NCBI RefSeq assembly: GCF_000341105.1
Contig: NZ_ANBB01000033.1
Coordinates: 124,001 to 188,000, forward strand
Source of the DNA: Nocardiopsis potens DSM 45234
Lineage (GTDB): Bacteria > Actinomycetota > Actinomycetes > Streptosporangiales > Streptosporangiaceae
Direction: 5' to 3'
Length of the DNA: 64,000 nt
The notes below the pieces were generated by a model, which worked only from the letters and a program-made list of their open reading frames with translations, ran no database searches and had not been told where the DNA came from. Positions 56,405-64,000 of the stretch are shown here, piece by piece (position 1 is the stretch's first letter; every line of letters starts with the position of its first letter). Position numbers and translations under genes: made by a program.

Positions 56405-56812
56405 ATGCCGCCTAAGGGCCGCCAGCAGGGCGCCGCGCGCAAGGTGCGCCGCAAGGAAAAGAAGAACATCGCCCACGGGCATGCTCACATCAAGAGCACG
56501 TTCAACAACACCATCGTGAGCATCACCGACCCGACCGGTGCGGTGATCTCGTGGGCGAGCTCCGGGCAGGTCGGCTTCAAGGGGTCGCGCAAGTCCACCC
56601 CGTTCGCCGCCCAGATGGCCGCCGAGGCCGCCGCCCGCCGCGCCCAGGAGCACGGGGTGCGCAAGGTCGACGTCTTCGTCAAGGGTCCGGGCTCCGGCCG
56701 CGAGACCGCGATCCGCTCGCTCCAGGCCACCGGCCTGGAGGTGGGCTCCATCCAGGACGTCACGCCGGTGCCGCACAACGGCTGCCGTCCGCCGAAGCGC
56801 CGCCGGGTCTGA
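56405..56812 (+). CDS. rpsK: 30S ribosomal protein S11
   Basis: 135 residues: a basic start, [40 protein letters not shown] and [17 protein letters not shown]. rpsD, which follows rpsK in E. coli and many other bacteria, is absent; rpoA comes directly. Confidence 0.98.
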   Translation: MPPKGRQQGAARKVRRKEKKNIAHGHAHIKSTFNNTIVSITDPTGAVISWASSGQVGFKGSRKSTPFAAQMAAEAAARRAQEHGVRKVDVFVKGPGSGRETAIRSLQATGLEVGSIQDVTPVPHNGCRPPKRRRV

Positions 56813-56958
56813 CCCGCGCAGCGCAGCAGCGCCGCGCCGCCCGCGGGGTCCGCATCGGGCCCCCGCGGAGCGGGTAGGCAGTTGAAGAGGCTCCGCGACC
56901 GCGGGGCCGTCCAGTGGCCGTCATATAGCGGGCGGCCGTGGGAAAGGAAAACCGTCAC

Positions 56959-57969
56959 ATGCTGATCGCTCAGCGTCCGACCCTCTCCGAGGAGAGCCTG
57001 TCGGAGCTCCGGTCCAAGTTCGTCATCGAGCCGCTGGAGCCGGGCTTCGGCTACACCATCGGCAACTCGCTCCGGCGGACCCTGCTCTCCTCCATCCCCG
57101 GTGCGGCCGTCACCAGCATCCGCATCGAGGGCGTCGAGCACGAGTTCACCACCGTGCCCGGCGTCAAGGAGGACGTCACCGAGATCATCCTGAACCTCAA
57201 GGGCCTCGTCGTCTCCTCGGAGCACGACGAGCCGGTTCTGATGTACCTGCGCAAGCAGGGCCCCGGTGTCGTCACCGCAGCGGACATCGCCCCGCCGGCG
57301 GGGGTCGAGGTGCACAACCCCGACCTGCACATCGCCACCCTCAACGGCAAGGGCAAGCTGGAGATGGAGCTGACGGTCGAGCGCGGCCGCGGCTACGTCT
57401 CGGCGACCCAGAACAAGCAGCCCGGCCAGGAGATCGGCCGCATCCCGATCGACTCCATCTACTCGCCGGTCCTGCGGGTCACCTACAAGGTCGAGGCCAC
57501 CCGTGTCGAGCAGCGCACCGACTTCGACCGGCTGATCCTGGACATCGAGACCAAGCCGTGCATCCGGCCGCGCGACGCCGTCGCGAGCGCCGGCAAGACG
57601 CTGGTCGAGCTGTTCGGGCTGGCGCGGGAGCTCAACGTCGACGCCGAGGGCATCGACATGGGCCCGTCCCCCACGGACGCCGCGCTCGCCGCCGACCTGG
57701 CGCTGCCGATCGAGGACCTCAACCTGACGGTTCGCTCCTACAACTGCCTCAAGCGGGAGGGGATCCACAGCGTGGGCGAGCTGGTCGCCCGCTCCGAGCA
57801 GGACCTCCTGGACATCCGCAACTTCGGTGCCAAGTCCATCGAGGAGGTCAAGCAGAAGCTCATCGACATGGGCCTCTCGCTGAAGGACTCCCCGCCCGGA
57901 TTCGACCCGAGCAGCGCGGCGGACTCCTACGGTTCCGACGACGACTACGTCGAGACCGAGCAGTACTAG
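56959..57969 (+). CDS. rpoA: RNA polymerase alpha subunit
   Basis: 336 residues: [20 protein letters not shown], the dimerisation-domain [20 protein letters not shown], and the C-terminal DNA/activator-binding domain [20 protein letters not shown] and [19 protein letters not shown], then an acidic tail. The ATG at 56959 with GGAAAGGAAA upstream is chosen over 56938. Confidence 0.98.
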   Translation: MLIAQRPTLSEESLSELRSKFVIEPLEPGFGYTIGNSLRRTLLSSIPGAAVTSIRIEGVEHEFTTVPGVKEDVTEIILNLKGLVVSSEHDEPVLMYLRKQGPGVVTAADIAPPAGVEVHNPDLHIATLNGKGKLEMELTVERGRGYVSATQNKQPGQEIGRIPIDSIYSPVLRVTYKVEATRVEQRTDFDRLILDIETKPCIRPRDAVASAGKTLVELFGLARELNVDAEGIDMGPSPTDAALAADLALPIEDLNLTVRSYNCLKREGIHSVGELVARSEQDLLDIRNFGAKSIEEVKQKLIDMGLSLKDSPPGFDPSSAADSYGSDDDYVETEQY

Positions 57970-58038
57970 AAGACGTCGCCCATGGTCTGCGGCGGCCGTG
58001 TGCCGGGCTGCGGACCGCATCACTAGGAGAACCACACC

Positions 58039-58539
58039 ATGCCCACGCCAACGAAGGGGGCCCGCCTGGGCTCCGGGCCGGCTCATGAGCGGCTCATGCT
58101 GGCGAACCTGGCGACCTCGCTGTTCCAGCACGGCCGCATCAAGACCACGGAGGCCAAGGCCAAGCGCCTGCGTCCGTACGCGGAGAAGCTCATCACCCTG
58201 GGCAAGCGCGGCGACCTGCACGCCCGCCGCCAGGTGCTGCGCACGATCACCGACAAGTCGGTCGTGCACGAGCTGTTCACCGTGATCGGCCCGCGGTTCG
58301 AGAACCGCGAGGGCGGCTACACCCGGATCACGAAGATCGGGCCGCGCAAGGGCGACAACGCCCCGATGGCCGTCATCGAGCTGGTCGAGGCGCTGAACCG
58401 CCCGGCCGCCAAGACGGTCAAGGCGGAGGAGGCCCCCAAGGCCGAGGAGGCTCCGAAGGCGGAGGAGACCGCCGCCGAGGAGACCCCCGCGGAGGAGGCT
58501 CCCGAGGAGCAGGCCGAGGCGAAGGCCGACGAGAAGTAG
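58039..58539 (+). CDS. rplQ: 50S ribosomal protein L17 with acidic tail
   Basis: 166 residues. The first 120 are standard L17 ([20 protein letters not shown] ... [19 protein letters not shown]). The last 45 are an added low-complexity tail of Ala/Glu/Lys/Pro ([20 protein letters not shown]), seen in other actinomycetes. A strong terminator follows. Confidence 0.97.
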   Translation: MPTPTKGARLGSGPAHERLMLANLATSLFQHGRIKTTEAKAKRLRPYAEKLITLGKRGDLHARRQVLRTITDKSVVHELFTVIGPRFENREGGYTRITKIGPRKGDNAPMAVIELVEALNRPAAKTVKAEEAPKAEEAPKAEETAAEETPAEEAPEEQAEAKADEK

Positions 58540-58560
58540 GCTCCGCGCACTGCGGGCCGC

Positions 58561-58602
58561 CGGTGCCCGGTCCCCGTCTGGGGGCCGGGCACCGCTGCTT
58601 TC
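58561..58602 (+). terminator. Terminator after rplQ
   Basis: CGGTGCCCGGTCCCC and GGGGGCCGGGCACCG with a GTCT loop, then CTGCTTTCC. Confidence 0.88.
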
Positions 58603-58636
58603 CACCGTTCTTTCGACGCCGCACGGAGGGGAACCG

Positions 58637-59542
58637 ATGCCCACGGAAGACGCCGCCGGGGAAGACGCCGTCGGGGGAGAAGCCGCCGGGGGAGGTCCGG
58701 AGGAGGTCCGGATCCGGCTGGACATCGCCTACGACGGATCCGGCTTCTCCGGGTGGGCGGTGCAGCCGGGCCGCCGCACCGTCCAGGGGGTGCTGCAGGA
58801 GGCCCTGGCCCGGGTGCTGCGGGTGCCGGAGGTGCAGCTGACCGTCGCCGGGCGGACCGACGCGGGGGTGCACGCCCGCGGCCAGGCGGCCCACGCCGAC
58901 GTGCCCGCGGCGGTCTGGGCCGCGGAGGGGGAGCGGGTGCCGCGCCGGCTGGCCGGGGTGCTGCCGCCGGACGTGCGGGTCACCGCGGTCCGGCCCGCCC
59001 CGGACGGTTTCGACGCCCGGTTCTCCCCGCTGTACCGGCGCTACGTGTACCGGGTGGACGACACCCCGAGCGGGGTCGACCCGCTCCGCCGGCACGATGT
59101 GCTCTGGCACAAGCGCCCGCTGGACGCCGACCGGATGAACCGCGCCGCGGCGCTGCTCCTCGGCGAGCACGACTTCGCGGCGTTCTGCAAGCGCCGGGAG
59201 GGTGCCACCACCGTCCGCGAGCTGCAGCGGCTGGAGTGGGTGCGGGAGGAGGGCCGCCGCTGCGCGGCCACCGTGCAGGCGGACGCCTTCTGCCACAACA
59301 TGGTCCGCGCGCTGATCGGCGCGATGCTCGCGGTCGGCGACGGCCGCCGCCCGGAGGAGTGGCCGGCCGAGGTGCTGGCCGCCGGGGTCCGCGACCCCGC
59401 GGTGCACGTCGTCGCCCCGCACGGCCTGAGCCTGGAGGAGGTCGCCTACCCCCTCGACACCGACCTCGCCGCCCGCGCCCGCCTCACCCGCCGCGTCCGC
59501 ACCCTCCCGCCCGCAGCCCCGCAGCAGCCCTTCGGCCCCTGA
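58637..59542 (+). CDS. truA: tRNA pseudouridine synthase A
   Basis: 301 residues. An acidic, Gly-rich N-terminal extension of about 23 residues precedes [20 protein letters not shown]. The catalytic [12 protein letters not shown] has the nucleophilic aspartate near residue 75. [10 protein letters not shown] and [19 protein letters not shown] follow. TruA makes pseudouridine at positions 38-40 of tRNA anticodon arms. GGAGGGGAACCG precedes ATG. It is the last gene before the repeat array. Confidence 0.96.
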   Translation: MPTEDAAGEDAVGGEAAGGGPEEVRIRLDIAYDGSGFSGWAVQPGRRTVQGVLQEALARVLRVPEVQLTVAGRTDAGVHARGQAAHADVPAAVWAAEGERVPRRLAGVLPPDVRVTAVRPAPDGFDARFSPLYRRYVYRVDDTPSGVDPLRRHDVLWHKRPLDADRMNRAAALLLGEHDFAAFCKRREGATTVRELQRLEWVREEGRRCAATVQADAFCHNMVRALIGAMLAVGDGRRPEEWPAEVLAAGVRDPAVHVVAPHGLSLEEVAYPLDTDLAARARLTRRVRTLPPAAPQQPFGP

Positions 59543-59574
59543 CGGGGCTCCCCGACGGCTTCCCAGCGGCTTCC

Positions 59575-60200
59575 CGACGGCAGAGGCAGGGCCGGGGCCA
59601 AGCCCCCACCCGGGTGCGGCTCCTCACGGGGCGGGGGTTCAAACGGGCGGCGACGGCAGGGAGGGGGACTGGCCGGTCGGTCGGGTGCGGCGCTTCGCGG
59701 AGCGGGGGTTCAAGCGGGCAGTGAAGGCGGGAGGGGGACCGGCCGGTCGGTCGGGTGCGGCGCCTCACGGGGCTGAGGTTCAAGCAGGCAGTGAAGGCGG
59801 AAGGGGCACCGGCCGGTCGGTCGGGCGTGCCGTCTCGCGGAGTGACGGTTCAAGCGGCGGCAAGGGTAGGGGCGGGGCCGGCCACTCCAGCCGGGTGCGG
59901 CGCCCCACGGGGCCGAGGTTCAAGCGGGCAGCGAAGGCGGGGAAGGGCACCGGCCGGTCGGTCCGGCGCGGCGTCCTGCGGAGCGAAGGTTCAACCAGGC
60001 GGCGACGGCAAGGGTAAGGGCGGGGCGCAGGCCTCACCCGGGTGCAGCGTCTCACGGGGCCGAGGCTCAAGCAGGCAGCGAAGGCGGGAAGCGGGACCGG
60101 CTGGTCGGTTGGGTGCGGCGCCTCGCGGAGTGACGGTTCAGGCAGGCGGCGACGGCGGCGGTAGGCGCGGTGCCGGGCATCTCAGCCGGGTGCGGCGCCT
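59575..60200 (+). repeat. Left arm: tandem array of about 70-bp units in alternating subtypes
   Basis: The core GGTTCAAGC (or variant) recurs with its GTTC at 59637, 59708, 59778, 59848, 59918, 59989, 60065 (GCTC) and 60136: spacings 71, 70, 70, 70, 71, 76 and 71. Units alternate between one with CTCACGGGGC before the core and one with TCGCGGAG, so the higher-order repeat is a dimer of about 141 bp. Other conserved parts are ACCGGCCGGTCGGT and CGGGTGCGGCG. No ORF through it has a recognisable product. The spacings are not CRISPR-like, because whole units are conserved and there are no unique spacers. Confidence 0.85.
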
Positions 60201-60740
60201 CGCGGGGGCGGGGGCGCCCCGGCGGCGCGGGCCGGCCCGCCTGCCCGCGCCCGCCAGGGGCCTTATCCCTGTATGCCTGGTTCGCAGCGGGGATCGGGCG
60301 GGGGCGGGGGCGCCCTGCGCACCTCCGCAGCACCCCGAGTACATCTACCAGCGAGTAGTAAGCCCCGAAGCCCCCGCGACCCCCTCGCTGGTTACCCAGA
60401 GTGGCCAAGCAGGGCTCCCCGGAAGAACAAAAGCGGCATTCCGCCCCCACTCTCGCTCTTCCCTTGTTTCGGCCCTCTGTGTTGCGGCCTTGCGGGTGGC
60501 CCGACCCCTCCATTGCCGACCTGATCGGCCCCGTTCGGGCCCCTCTGGGGCCGATCCGGGCCGGGATGCGCGCCCGGGAATCACCGGGGTGCTCTCGCGG
60601 TGCGCAGGGCGCCCCTCCCCGCGATCACCGTGCGTATTCACTCAGGTCAGGGAGGGGTGGCGGTTTCAGAGGTGGCCGGCCCCGGCGCCGGGGCGACGCG
60701 AACCCGCCGCTCCGGCTCACCCCGACCGGCCCCACCCGCT
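60201..60740. other. Unique centre between the inverted repeat arms
   Basis: About 540 bases without a supported gene. Near-identical G-rich runs (GGGGCGGGGGCGCC type) occur at about 60203 and 60297. ACCAGCGAG (60347-60355) and CTCGCTGGT (60384-60392) form a 9-bp hairpin with a 28-base loop. A stretch at 60410-60480 is less GC-rich. A small RNA is possible but no promoter is convincing. Confidence 0.5.
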
Positions 60741-61110
60741 CTGCCGCGCCCGACCGACCAGCCGGTTCCCACTGCCGCCGTCGCCGCGGGCCTGAACCCT
60801 CGCCCCGTGAGGCACCGCGCCCGACCGACTGGCCGGTCCCCCTACCGCTCTCGGTGCCTGCTTGAACCTTCGCTCCGCGAGGCGCTGTACTCGGGCGACC
60901 GCCTTCGCCCTGCCCCCACCGCTGCCGTTGTCGCTCGTCTTGACCTTCGCTCTGTGGGGTGCCGCGCCCGACCGACTGGCCGGTTGTCCCCCTCCCGCCG
61001 TCGCTGCCGCTTGGACCTTCGCTCTGTGGGGTGCCGCACCTGACCGACCGGCCGGTGCCCCTCCCCGCCGTCGCCGCAGGTGTGAACCTTCACCCCGTGA
61101 GGTGCCCGTA
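60741..61110 (-). repeat. Right arm: the same about 70-bp units in inverted orientation
   Basis: The complement of the core (GAACC or a variant) recurs at about 60793, 60863, 60941, 61012 and 61083, spacings 70, 78, 71 and 71. CGACCGACTGGCCGGT and CCCCGTGAGGCACCGCG are the complements of the left-arm elements. Subtypes again differ (CCCCGTGAGG, CTCCGCGAGG, CTCTGTGGGG). Confidence 0.85.
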
Positions 61111-61111
61111 C

Positions 61112-61156
61112 AGAGAAGAGAGGGCGGCCGCCGGGGTGGCGGGCGCCCTCTCTCTG
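61112..61156 (-). terminator. Terminator-like hairpin after the proline-rich protein gene
   Basis: AGAGAGGGCG and CGCCCTCTCT, with an inner GCCGCC/GGCGGG stem, lie just after the minus-strand stop at 61177. Confidence 0.6.
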
Positions 61157-61176
61157 TGGCCGGGGTGCGTCGGGGG

Positions 61177-63204
61177 CTACTCTGCGGCCTGCTCGGCCAG
61201 GGAGTTCAGGGTGGTGTCGACGAAGCCGCCGCCGACCTTCTCCAGGTCGGCTCCGCCCTCGCCGGGGGCGCTGCCGTCGGAGTTGGCGGCCAGGCTGAAC
61301 AGCAGGTAGGGGCCCCACTGGCCGCCGCTGCCCTGGCCGGCGGAGCGGTCCAGCTGCTCGGCGCCGCTGCCCTCCTTGCCCTTCAGGCCGGCGAACCACT
61401 GGTTGGCGCCCAGGTCCTGGGCCTCCAGGGCCGCGGTGGCCTGCTCGGCCGAGTCCATGGCGGCGACGCCCGCGGTGACCGCGACCGCCCCGTCGGCGTC
61501 CACGTAGGTCGCGCGGATCACCTGGCGGCAGCCGTTCTCCTCGAGCACCCCGCCGTAGGAGCCCTGGCCCACGGTGGCGCAGTCCTCGGTGTCGTCGACC
61601 AGGGCCAGCTCGTACTCGGTTCCCTCGACGGTGAGGCTCTCCGGGAACAGCCCGCCGGACTCCAGCGCCGCCGGGGTCTCCGGGGGCGTGGACGTCCCGC
61701 CGGAGGAGAGCCCGGCCTCGTCCTCCCCGCCGCCGTTGGCGAGCAGGAACGCCCCGCCCCCGCCGGCCGCGAGCAGGGCGACGAAGCCCACACCGATCAG
61801 CACCTTGGTGCCGGTTCCGGTGCGGCTCCCCGACCCGGCGCGGCGGCGCGGCGGCTCGTCGTCGTAGTCGTCGAGCCCGGACAGGTCGATCTCCGCGGTG
61901 GCGTTGGCTCCGGAGGGCGGCGCCTCGTCGCGGAACATCGGACGGCCGCCGAACTCCTCGGAGACCCGGGGCACGGCCTGGGTCGCGTCGTCGGAGCCGA
62001 CCGCGGCCATGTTCTGGGTGGCCCCGCCGGCGTCATCGGGGAAGTACGGCTCCTCCTCCACCGGGACGGCGCCGTCGGGGACGTCGGTCGGGCCGATCAC
62101 CCGGCCGCGCAGCGGCTGATCCGGCGGGGTCTCCCGGGGGGCGCCGGGGTGCGGTCCGGGAGGCGGCTGCGGTGCGCCCGGGGGCGGCCCCTGCGGGGCG
62201 CCGGAGGGCGGCTGCGGCCCGCCGTTCGGCGGGGCCTGGGGAGTGCCCGGAGCAGGTGCGCCCGGTGCGGGCGCGCCCGGCGCCGGGGCGGCCGGCCCGA
62301 GGGCGGCGGGGAGGCCCTGCGGGGCGTGCGGCGCGGCCGGAGCGCCCTGCTGCGGCCCCTGCGCCGCGTCCGCAGGGGTGCCGGGGAGGGCGGCGCGGGG
62401 CGTACCCGAGGCGTTCGGCGCGGCCGGGTGGCCGGGCGCACTCGGAGCGGGGGCACCCGCGGCGGTCGGGGCGGCCGGGTGGGCGGGTGCGCCCGGACCG
62501 GGGGCCAGCGGGCCGTCCTGCGGCGGTCCGGGCGGCGGCTGCGGTCCACCGGGCGGGGGGCCCTGCGGCGGTCCCGCGAGGGGGCGCTGCCCGTCGGTGG
62601 GAGCGCTCATCGGGGGGCGCTGCCCGCCGGTCGGCGCGTTCACGGGGGGCTGCTGACCGCCGGTGGGGGCGCTCATGGGAGGGCGCTGGCCGCCGGTCGG
62701 CTGGTTCATCGGCGGGCGCTGGCCGCCGGTCGGGGCGCCCATCGGGGGGCGCTGTCCAGCGGTGGGGGAGCCCATCGGGGGGCGCTGTCCACCGGTGGGG
62801 GCGCTCATGGGAGGGCGCTGGCCGCCGGTCGGCTGGTTCATCGGCGGGCGCTGGCCGCCGGTCGGGGCGCCCATGGGCGGGGACGCCGGCGGGCGGCCGG
62901 GGCCGGGGGGAGGGCCCTGCGGTGGGCTCTGTGGCGGACCCGGCGGCGGGCCCATCGGGGGGCGCGGGCCGCCGGCGGGGGCGCCGGTCTGCGGGGCCGG
63001 GGCGGGGCCGGGCCGTCCGTGCCGGGGCCCCTGGGGAGCGCCCGGCGGCGGCCCCTGGGGGGCGCCCTGCGGGGGGTAGGGCGGCACCGGGGGTGCCTGA
63101 GGGGGCCGGGGGGCGCCGTGCGGCGGGCCGGCCTCGGGACGCCCGGTCGGCCGCTCGTCGGGGCCGGGGCGACCTGCGCTGGGGTCGTTCGGATGCGGTG
63201 TGAT
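61177..63204 (-). CDS. Proline-rich membrane-anchored protein of unknown function (start uncertain)
   Basis: A long Pro/Gly/Gln/Ala-rich N-terminal region with nine copies of an 11-residue repeat (PTGGQRPPM) leads to one membrane helix (TKVLIGVGFVALLAAGGGGA). The outer domain of about 170 residues has two cysteines (DDTEDCATVGQG ... EENGCRQV) and a VTAGVAAMDSAEQATAALEA helix. It is probably a type II membrane protein with a flexible cytoplasmic tail. The first canonical start in frame is GTG 63087 (636 residues), inside low-complexity sequence with no ribosome binding site. GGAG at 63213-63216 (minus strand) instead points to an ATC at 63202-63204, giving ITPHPNDPSAGRPGPDERPT. It is transcribed toward truA. 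Confidence 0.7.
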   Translation of the reverse strand: MTPHPNDPSAGRPGPDERPTGRPEAGPPHGAPRPPQAPPVPPYPPQGAPQGPPPGAPQGPRHGRPGPAPAPQTGAPAGGPRPPMGPPPGPPQSPPQGPPPGPGRPPASPPMGAPTGGQRPPMNQPTGGQRPPMSAPTGGQRPPMGSPTAGQRPPMGAPTGGQRPPMNQPTGGQRPPMSAPTGGQQPPVNAPTGGQRPPMSAPTDGQRPLAGPPQGPPPGGPQPPPGPPQDGPLAPGPGAPAHPAAPTAAGAPAPSAPGHPAAPNASGTPRAALPGTPADAAQGPQQGAPAAPHAPQGLPAALGPAAPAPGAPAPGAPAPGTPQAPPNGGPQPPSGAPQGPPPGAPQPPPGPHPGAPRETPPDQPLRGRVIGPTDVPDGAVPVEEEPYFPDDAGGATQNMAAVGSDDATQAVPRVSEEFGGRPMFRDEAPPSGANATAEIDLSGLDDYDDEPPRRRAGSGSRTGTGTKVLIGVGFVALLAAGGGGAFLLANGGGEDEAGLSSGGTSTPPETPAALESGGLFPESLTVEGTEYELALVDDTEDCATVGQGSYGGVLEENGCRQVIRATYVDADGAVAVTAGVAAMDSAEQATAALEAQDLGANQWFAGLKGKEGSGAEQLDRSAGQGSGGQWGPYLLFSLAANSDGSAPGEGGADLEKVGGGFVDTTLNSLAEQAAE
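62578..62874 (-). repeat. Nine in-frame 33-bp repeats (PTGGQRPPM)
   Basis: The protein reads MGAPTGGQRPP, MNQPTGGQRPP, MSAPTGGQRPP, MGSPTAGQRPP and then repeats the first three types before two variants. The order of types gives a higher-order block of 132 bp present about twice. Confidence 0.88.
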
Positions 63205-63604
63205 GGGACTACTCCGTTGCCTGTCCTGAGGCGCGGCGCGGACGCGGGGGGCGTGCGCCGGGCGGAAAACGGGGCCTCGGGTCGGGTTCAGGGGACCGAG
63301 CGGTCCCGCGGGGGGCGCCTCGGTGCGCCGGAGCGCGGGAGGGACGCGCTATGCTCACTGCCGACTCTAGCGTCCGGTTCGCGCCTATGAGGTGACGGTA
63401 TGACGGTAATCTCCCGGAAGACCCGGTGAGGCCGCTCCCCAGGACGCGAAAAGCCCGGCGGAGCGGGCATCGGGCGCCGTCCCCCTCCGAGCGACACGCC
63501 GAAGACCGGACGAAGCACTCCCCGCTCGGGGCATAATGAGATGTAGGAGTAGTCACCTGTCGCGGCGCGACCGCGGGTCGGCCCCCGCTTCGGCGCGGGC
63601 CGCT
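63205..63604. other. Divergent intergenic region, first part
   Basis: About 400 bases between the minus-strand gene and the rplM promoter. It must hold the minus-strand promoter, but I cannot choose one (TACCGT and TAGAGT boxes occur on that strand near 63400 and 63370). GCATAATGAGATG at 63531-63543 is a possible plus-strand -10. No gene is supported. Confidence 0.4.
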
Positions 63605-63634
63605 TTGACCTGCGGTGCACTGCAGCGATATGAT
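63605..63634 (+). promoter_or_regulatory. Promoter of rplM
   Basis: TTGACC (63605-63610), an 18-base spacer and TATGAT (63629-63634): the best housekeeping-type promoter in the window. Confidence 0.72.
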
Positions 63635-63640
63635 GCTCCG

Positions 63641-63831
63641 TCGTTGTGCGTTGAGTTGCCGTGGGCTCCCTTGACATCCCGTTGGGCGCCGACCACGCAT
63701 CATCGTCTGCGCACTCAACACCGGATCACCCCCTGCAGGCAGTACACCGGGGACCCGGGCAAGGAATACGAGTCCTCCATTCCTCCTCGCGGAGGGGTGG
63801 ACCACGCCGACTGAGACGAAGGCTTACGATC
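63641..63831 (+). promoter_or_regulatory. rplM 5' leader with hairpins
   Basis: About 190 untranslated bases. GTTGAGT (63650s) can pair with ACTCAAC (63714-63720). CCTCC and GGAGG (63782-63795 region) form a small hairpin with TCGC loop about 40 bases before the start. Leaders of rplM-rpsI are autoregulated by L13 in E. coli; a similar role here is inference. Confidence 0.45.
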
Positions 63832-64000
63832 GTGCGCACATACAGCCCCAAGCCCAGCGATGTCCAGCGTCAGTGGCACGTCATCGACGCCAGCGATGTC
63901 GTGCTCGGCCGGCTGGCCAGCCACGTCGCAACGCTGCTCCGAGGCAAGCACAAGACCTACTACGCGCCCCACATCGACACGGGCGACTTCGTGATCGTCG
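63832..64000 (+). CDS. rplM: 50S ribosomal protein L13, N-terminal part (partial)
   Basis: 56 codons from GTG before the window ends: [56 protein letters not shown]. These match the L13 N-terminus. L13 is an early assembly protein of the 50S subunit, and rpsI normally follows. Confidence 0.96.
   Translation, partial: MRTYSPKPSDVQRQWHVIDASDVVLGRLASHVATLLRGKHKTYYAPHIDTGDFVIV

Noticed and set aside
59575-61110. CRISPR array
   Set aside because: Whole 70-bp units are conserved, there are no unique spacers of constant length, no cas genes are near and the array inverts.
60862-63390. An 842-codon plus-strand frame opposite the proline-rich protein
   Set aside because: The minus-strand frame has a membrane helix, an acidic region and a plausible domain. 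The plus frame is only Gly/Arg/Ala repeats.

Overview
The window is very GC-rich (roughly 70-75% by eye, strong G/C third positions, many GTG and one TTG start). Its gene order is that of an actinomycete chromosome: rpmG, two MaoC dehydratases, murB, deaminase, aminotransferase, tRNA-Trp, secE-nusG, rplKA, rplJL, rpoBC, the str, S10 and spc operons, then infA-rpmJ-rpsM-rpsK-rpoA-rplQ-truA and rplM. Rodlin-like secreted proteins, DUF1707 and DUF4190 proteins and the Wadjet-like genes suggest a filamentous member near the Nocardiopsaceae or Streptosporangiales. That placement is inference, not a search result.

Layout. Positions 1-1,160 hold the end of an HtpX protease, yajQ and tRNA-Tyr. Positions 1,660-2,660 hold three tandem rodlin-like secreted peptides and the tail of a fourth. 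A lipoprotein follows. Positions 3,640-13,400 are an accessory block that looks like anti-plasmid or anti-phage SMC machinery: a JetA-like protein reduced to its C-terminal half, JetB, a JetC SMC ATPase with an unusual repeat-bearing N-terminal extension, and a separate Rad50/SbcC-like zinc-hook ATPase where JetD might be expected. No JetD is present. The JetA-like gene and the Rad50-like gene carry similar upstream sequences. tRNA-Thr and tRNA-Met follow.

Positions 13,950-24,220 return to conserved chromosome. A manganese-type yybP-ykoY riboswitch sits before a TMEM165/UPF0016 exporter, and an L10 leader sits before rplJL. rpoB and rpoC occupy 24,745-32,122. Positions 32,280-36,750 are a second less conserved stretch: a DUF4190 membrane protein with internal duplications, a decayed ABC ATPase and a leaderless HEAT-repeat gene. 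Positions 37,288-58,539 are nearly continuous ribosomal protein, translation factor, secretion (secY) and RNA polymerase genes, many overlapping by 1-4 bases.

Between truA and a convergent proline-rich membrane protein gene lies about 1.6 kb without credible coding sequence. It holds a tandem array of about 70-bp units in alternating subtypes, and the same unit reappears in inverted orientation on the other side of a unique centre. This array and the Wadjet-like block are the two most unusual parts of the window. The window ends inside rplM.
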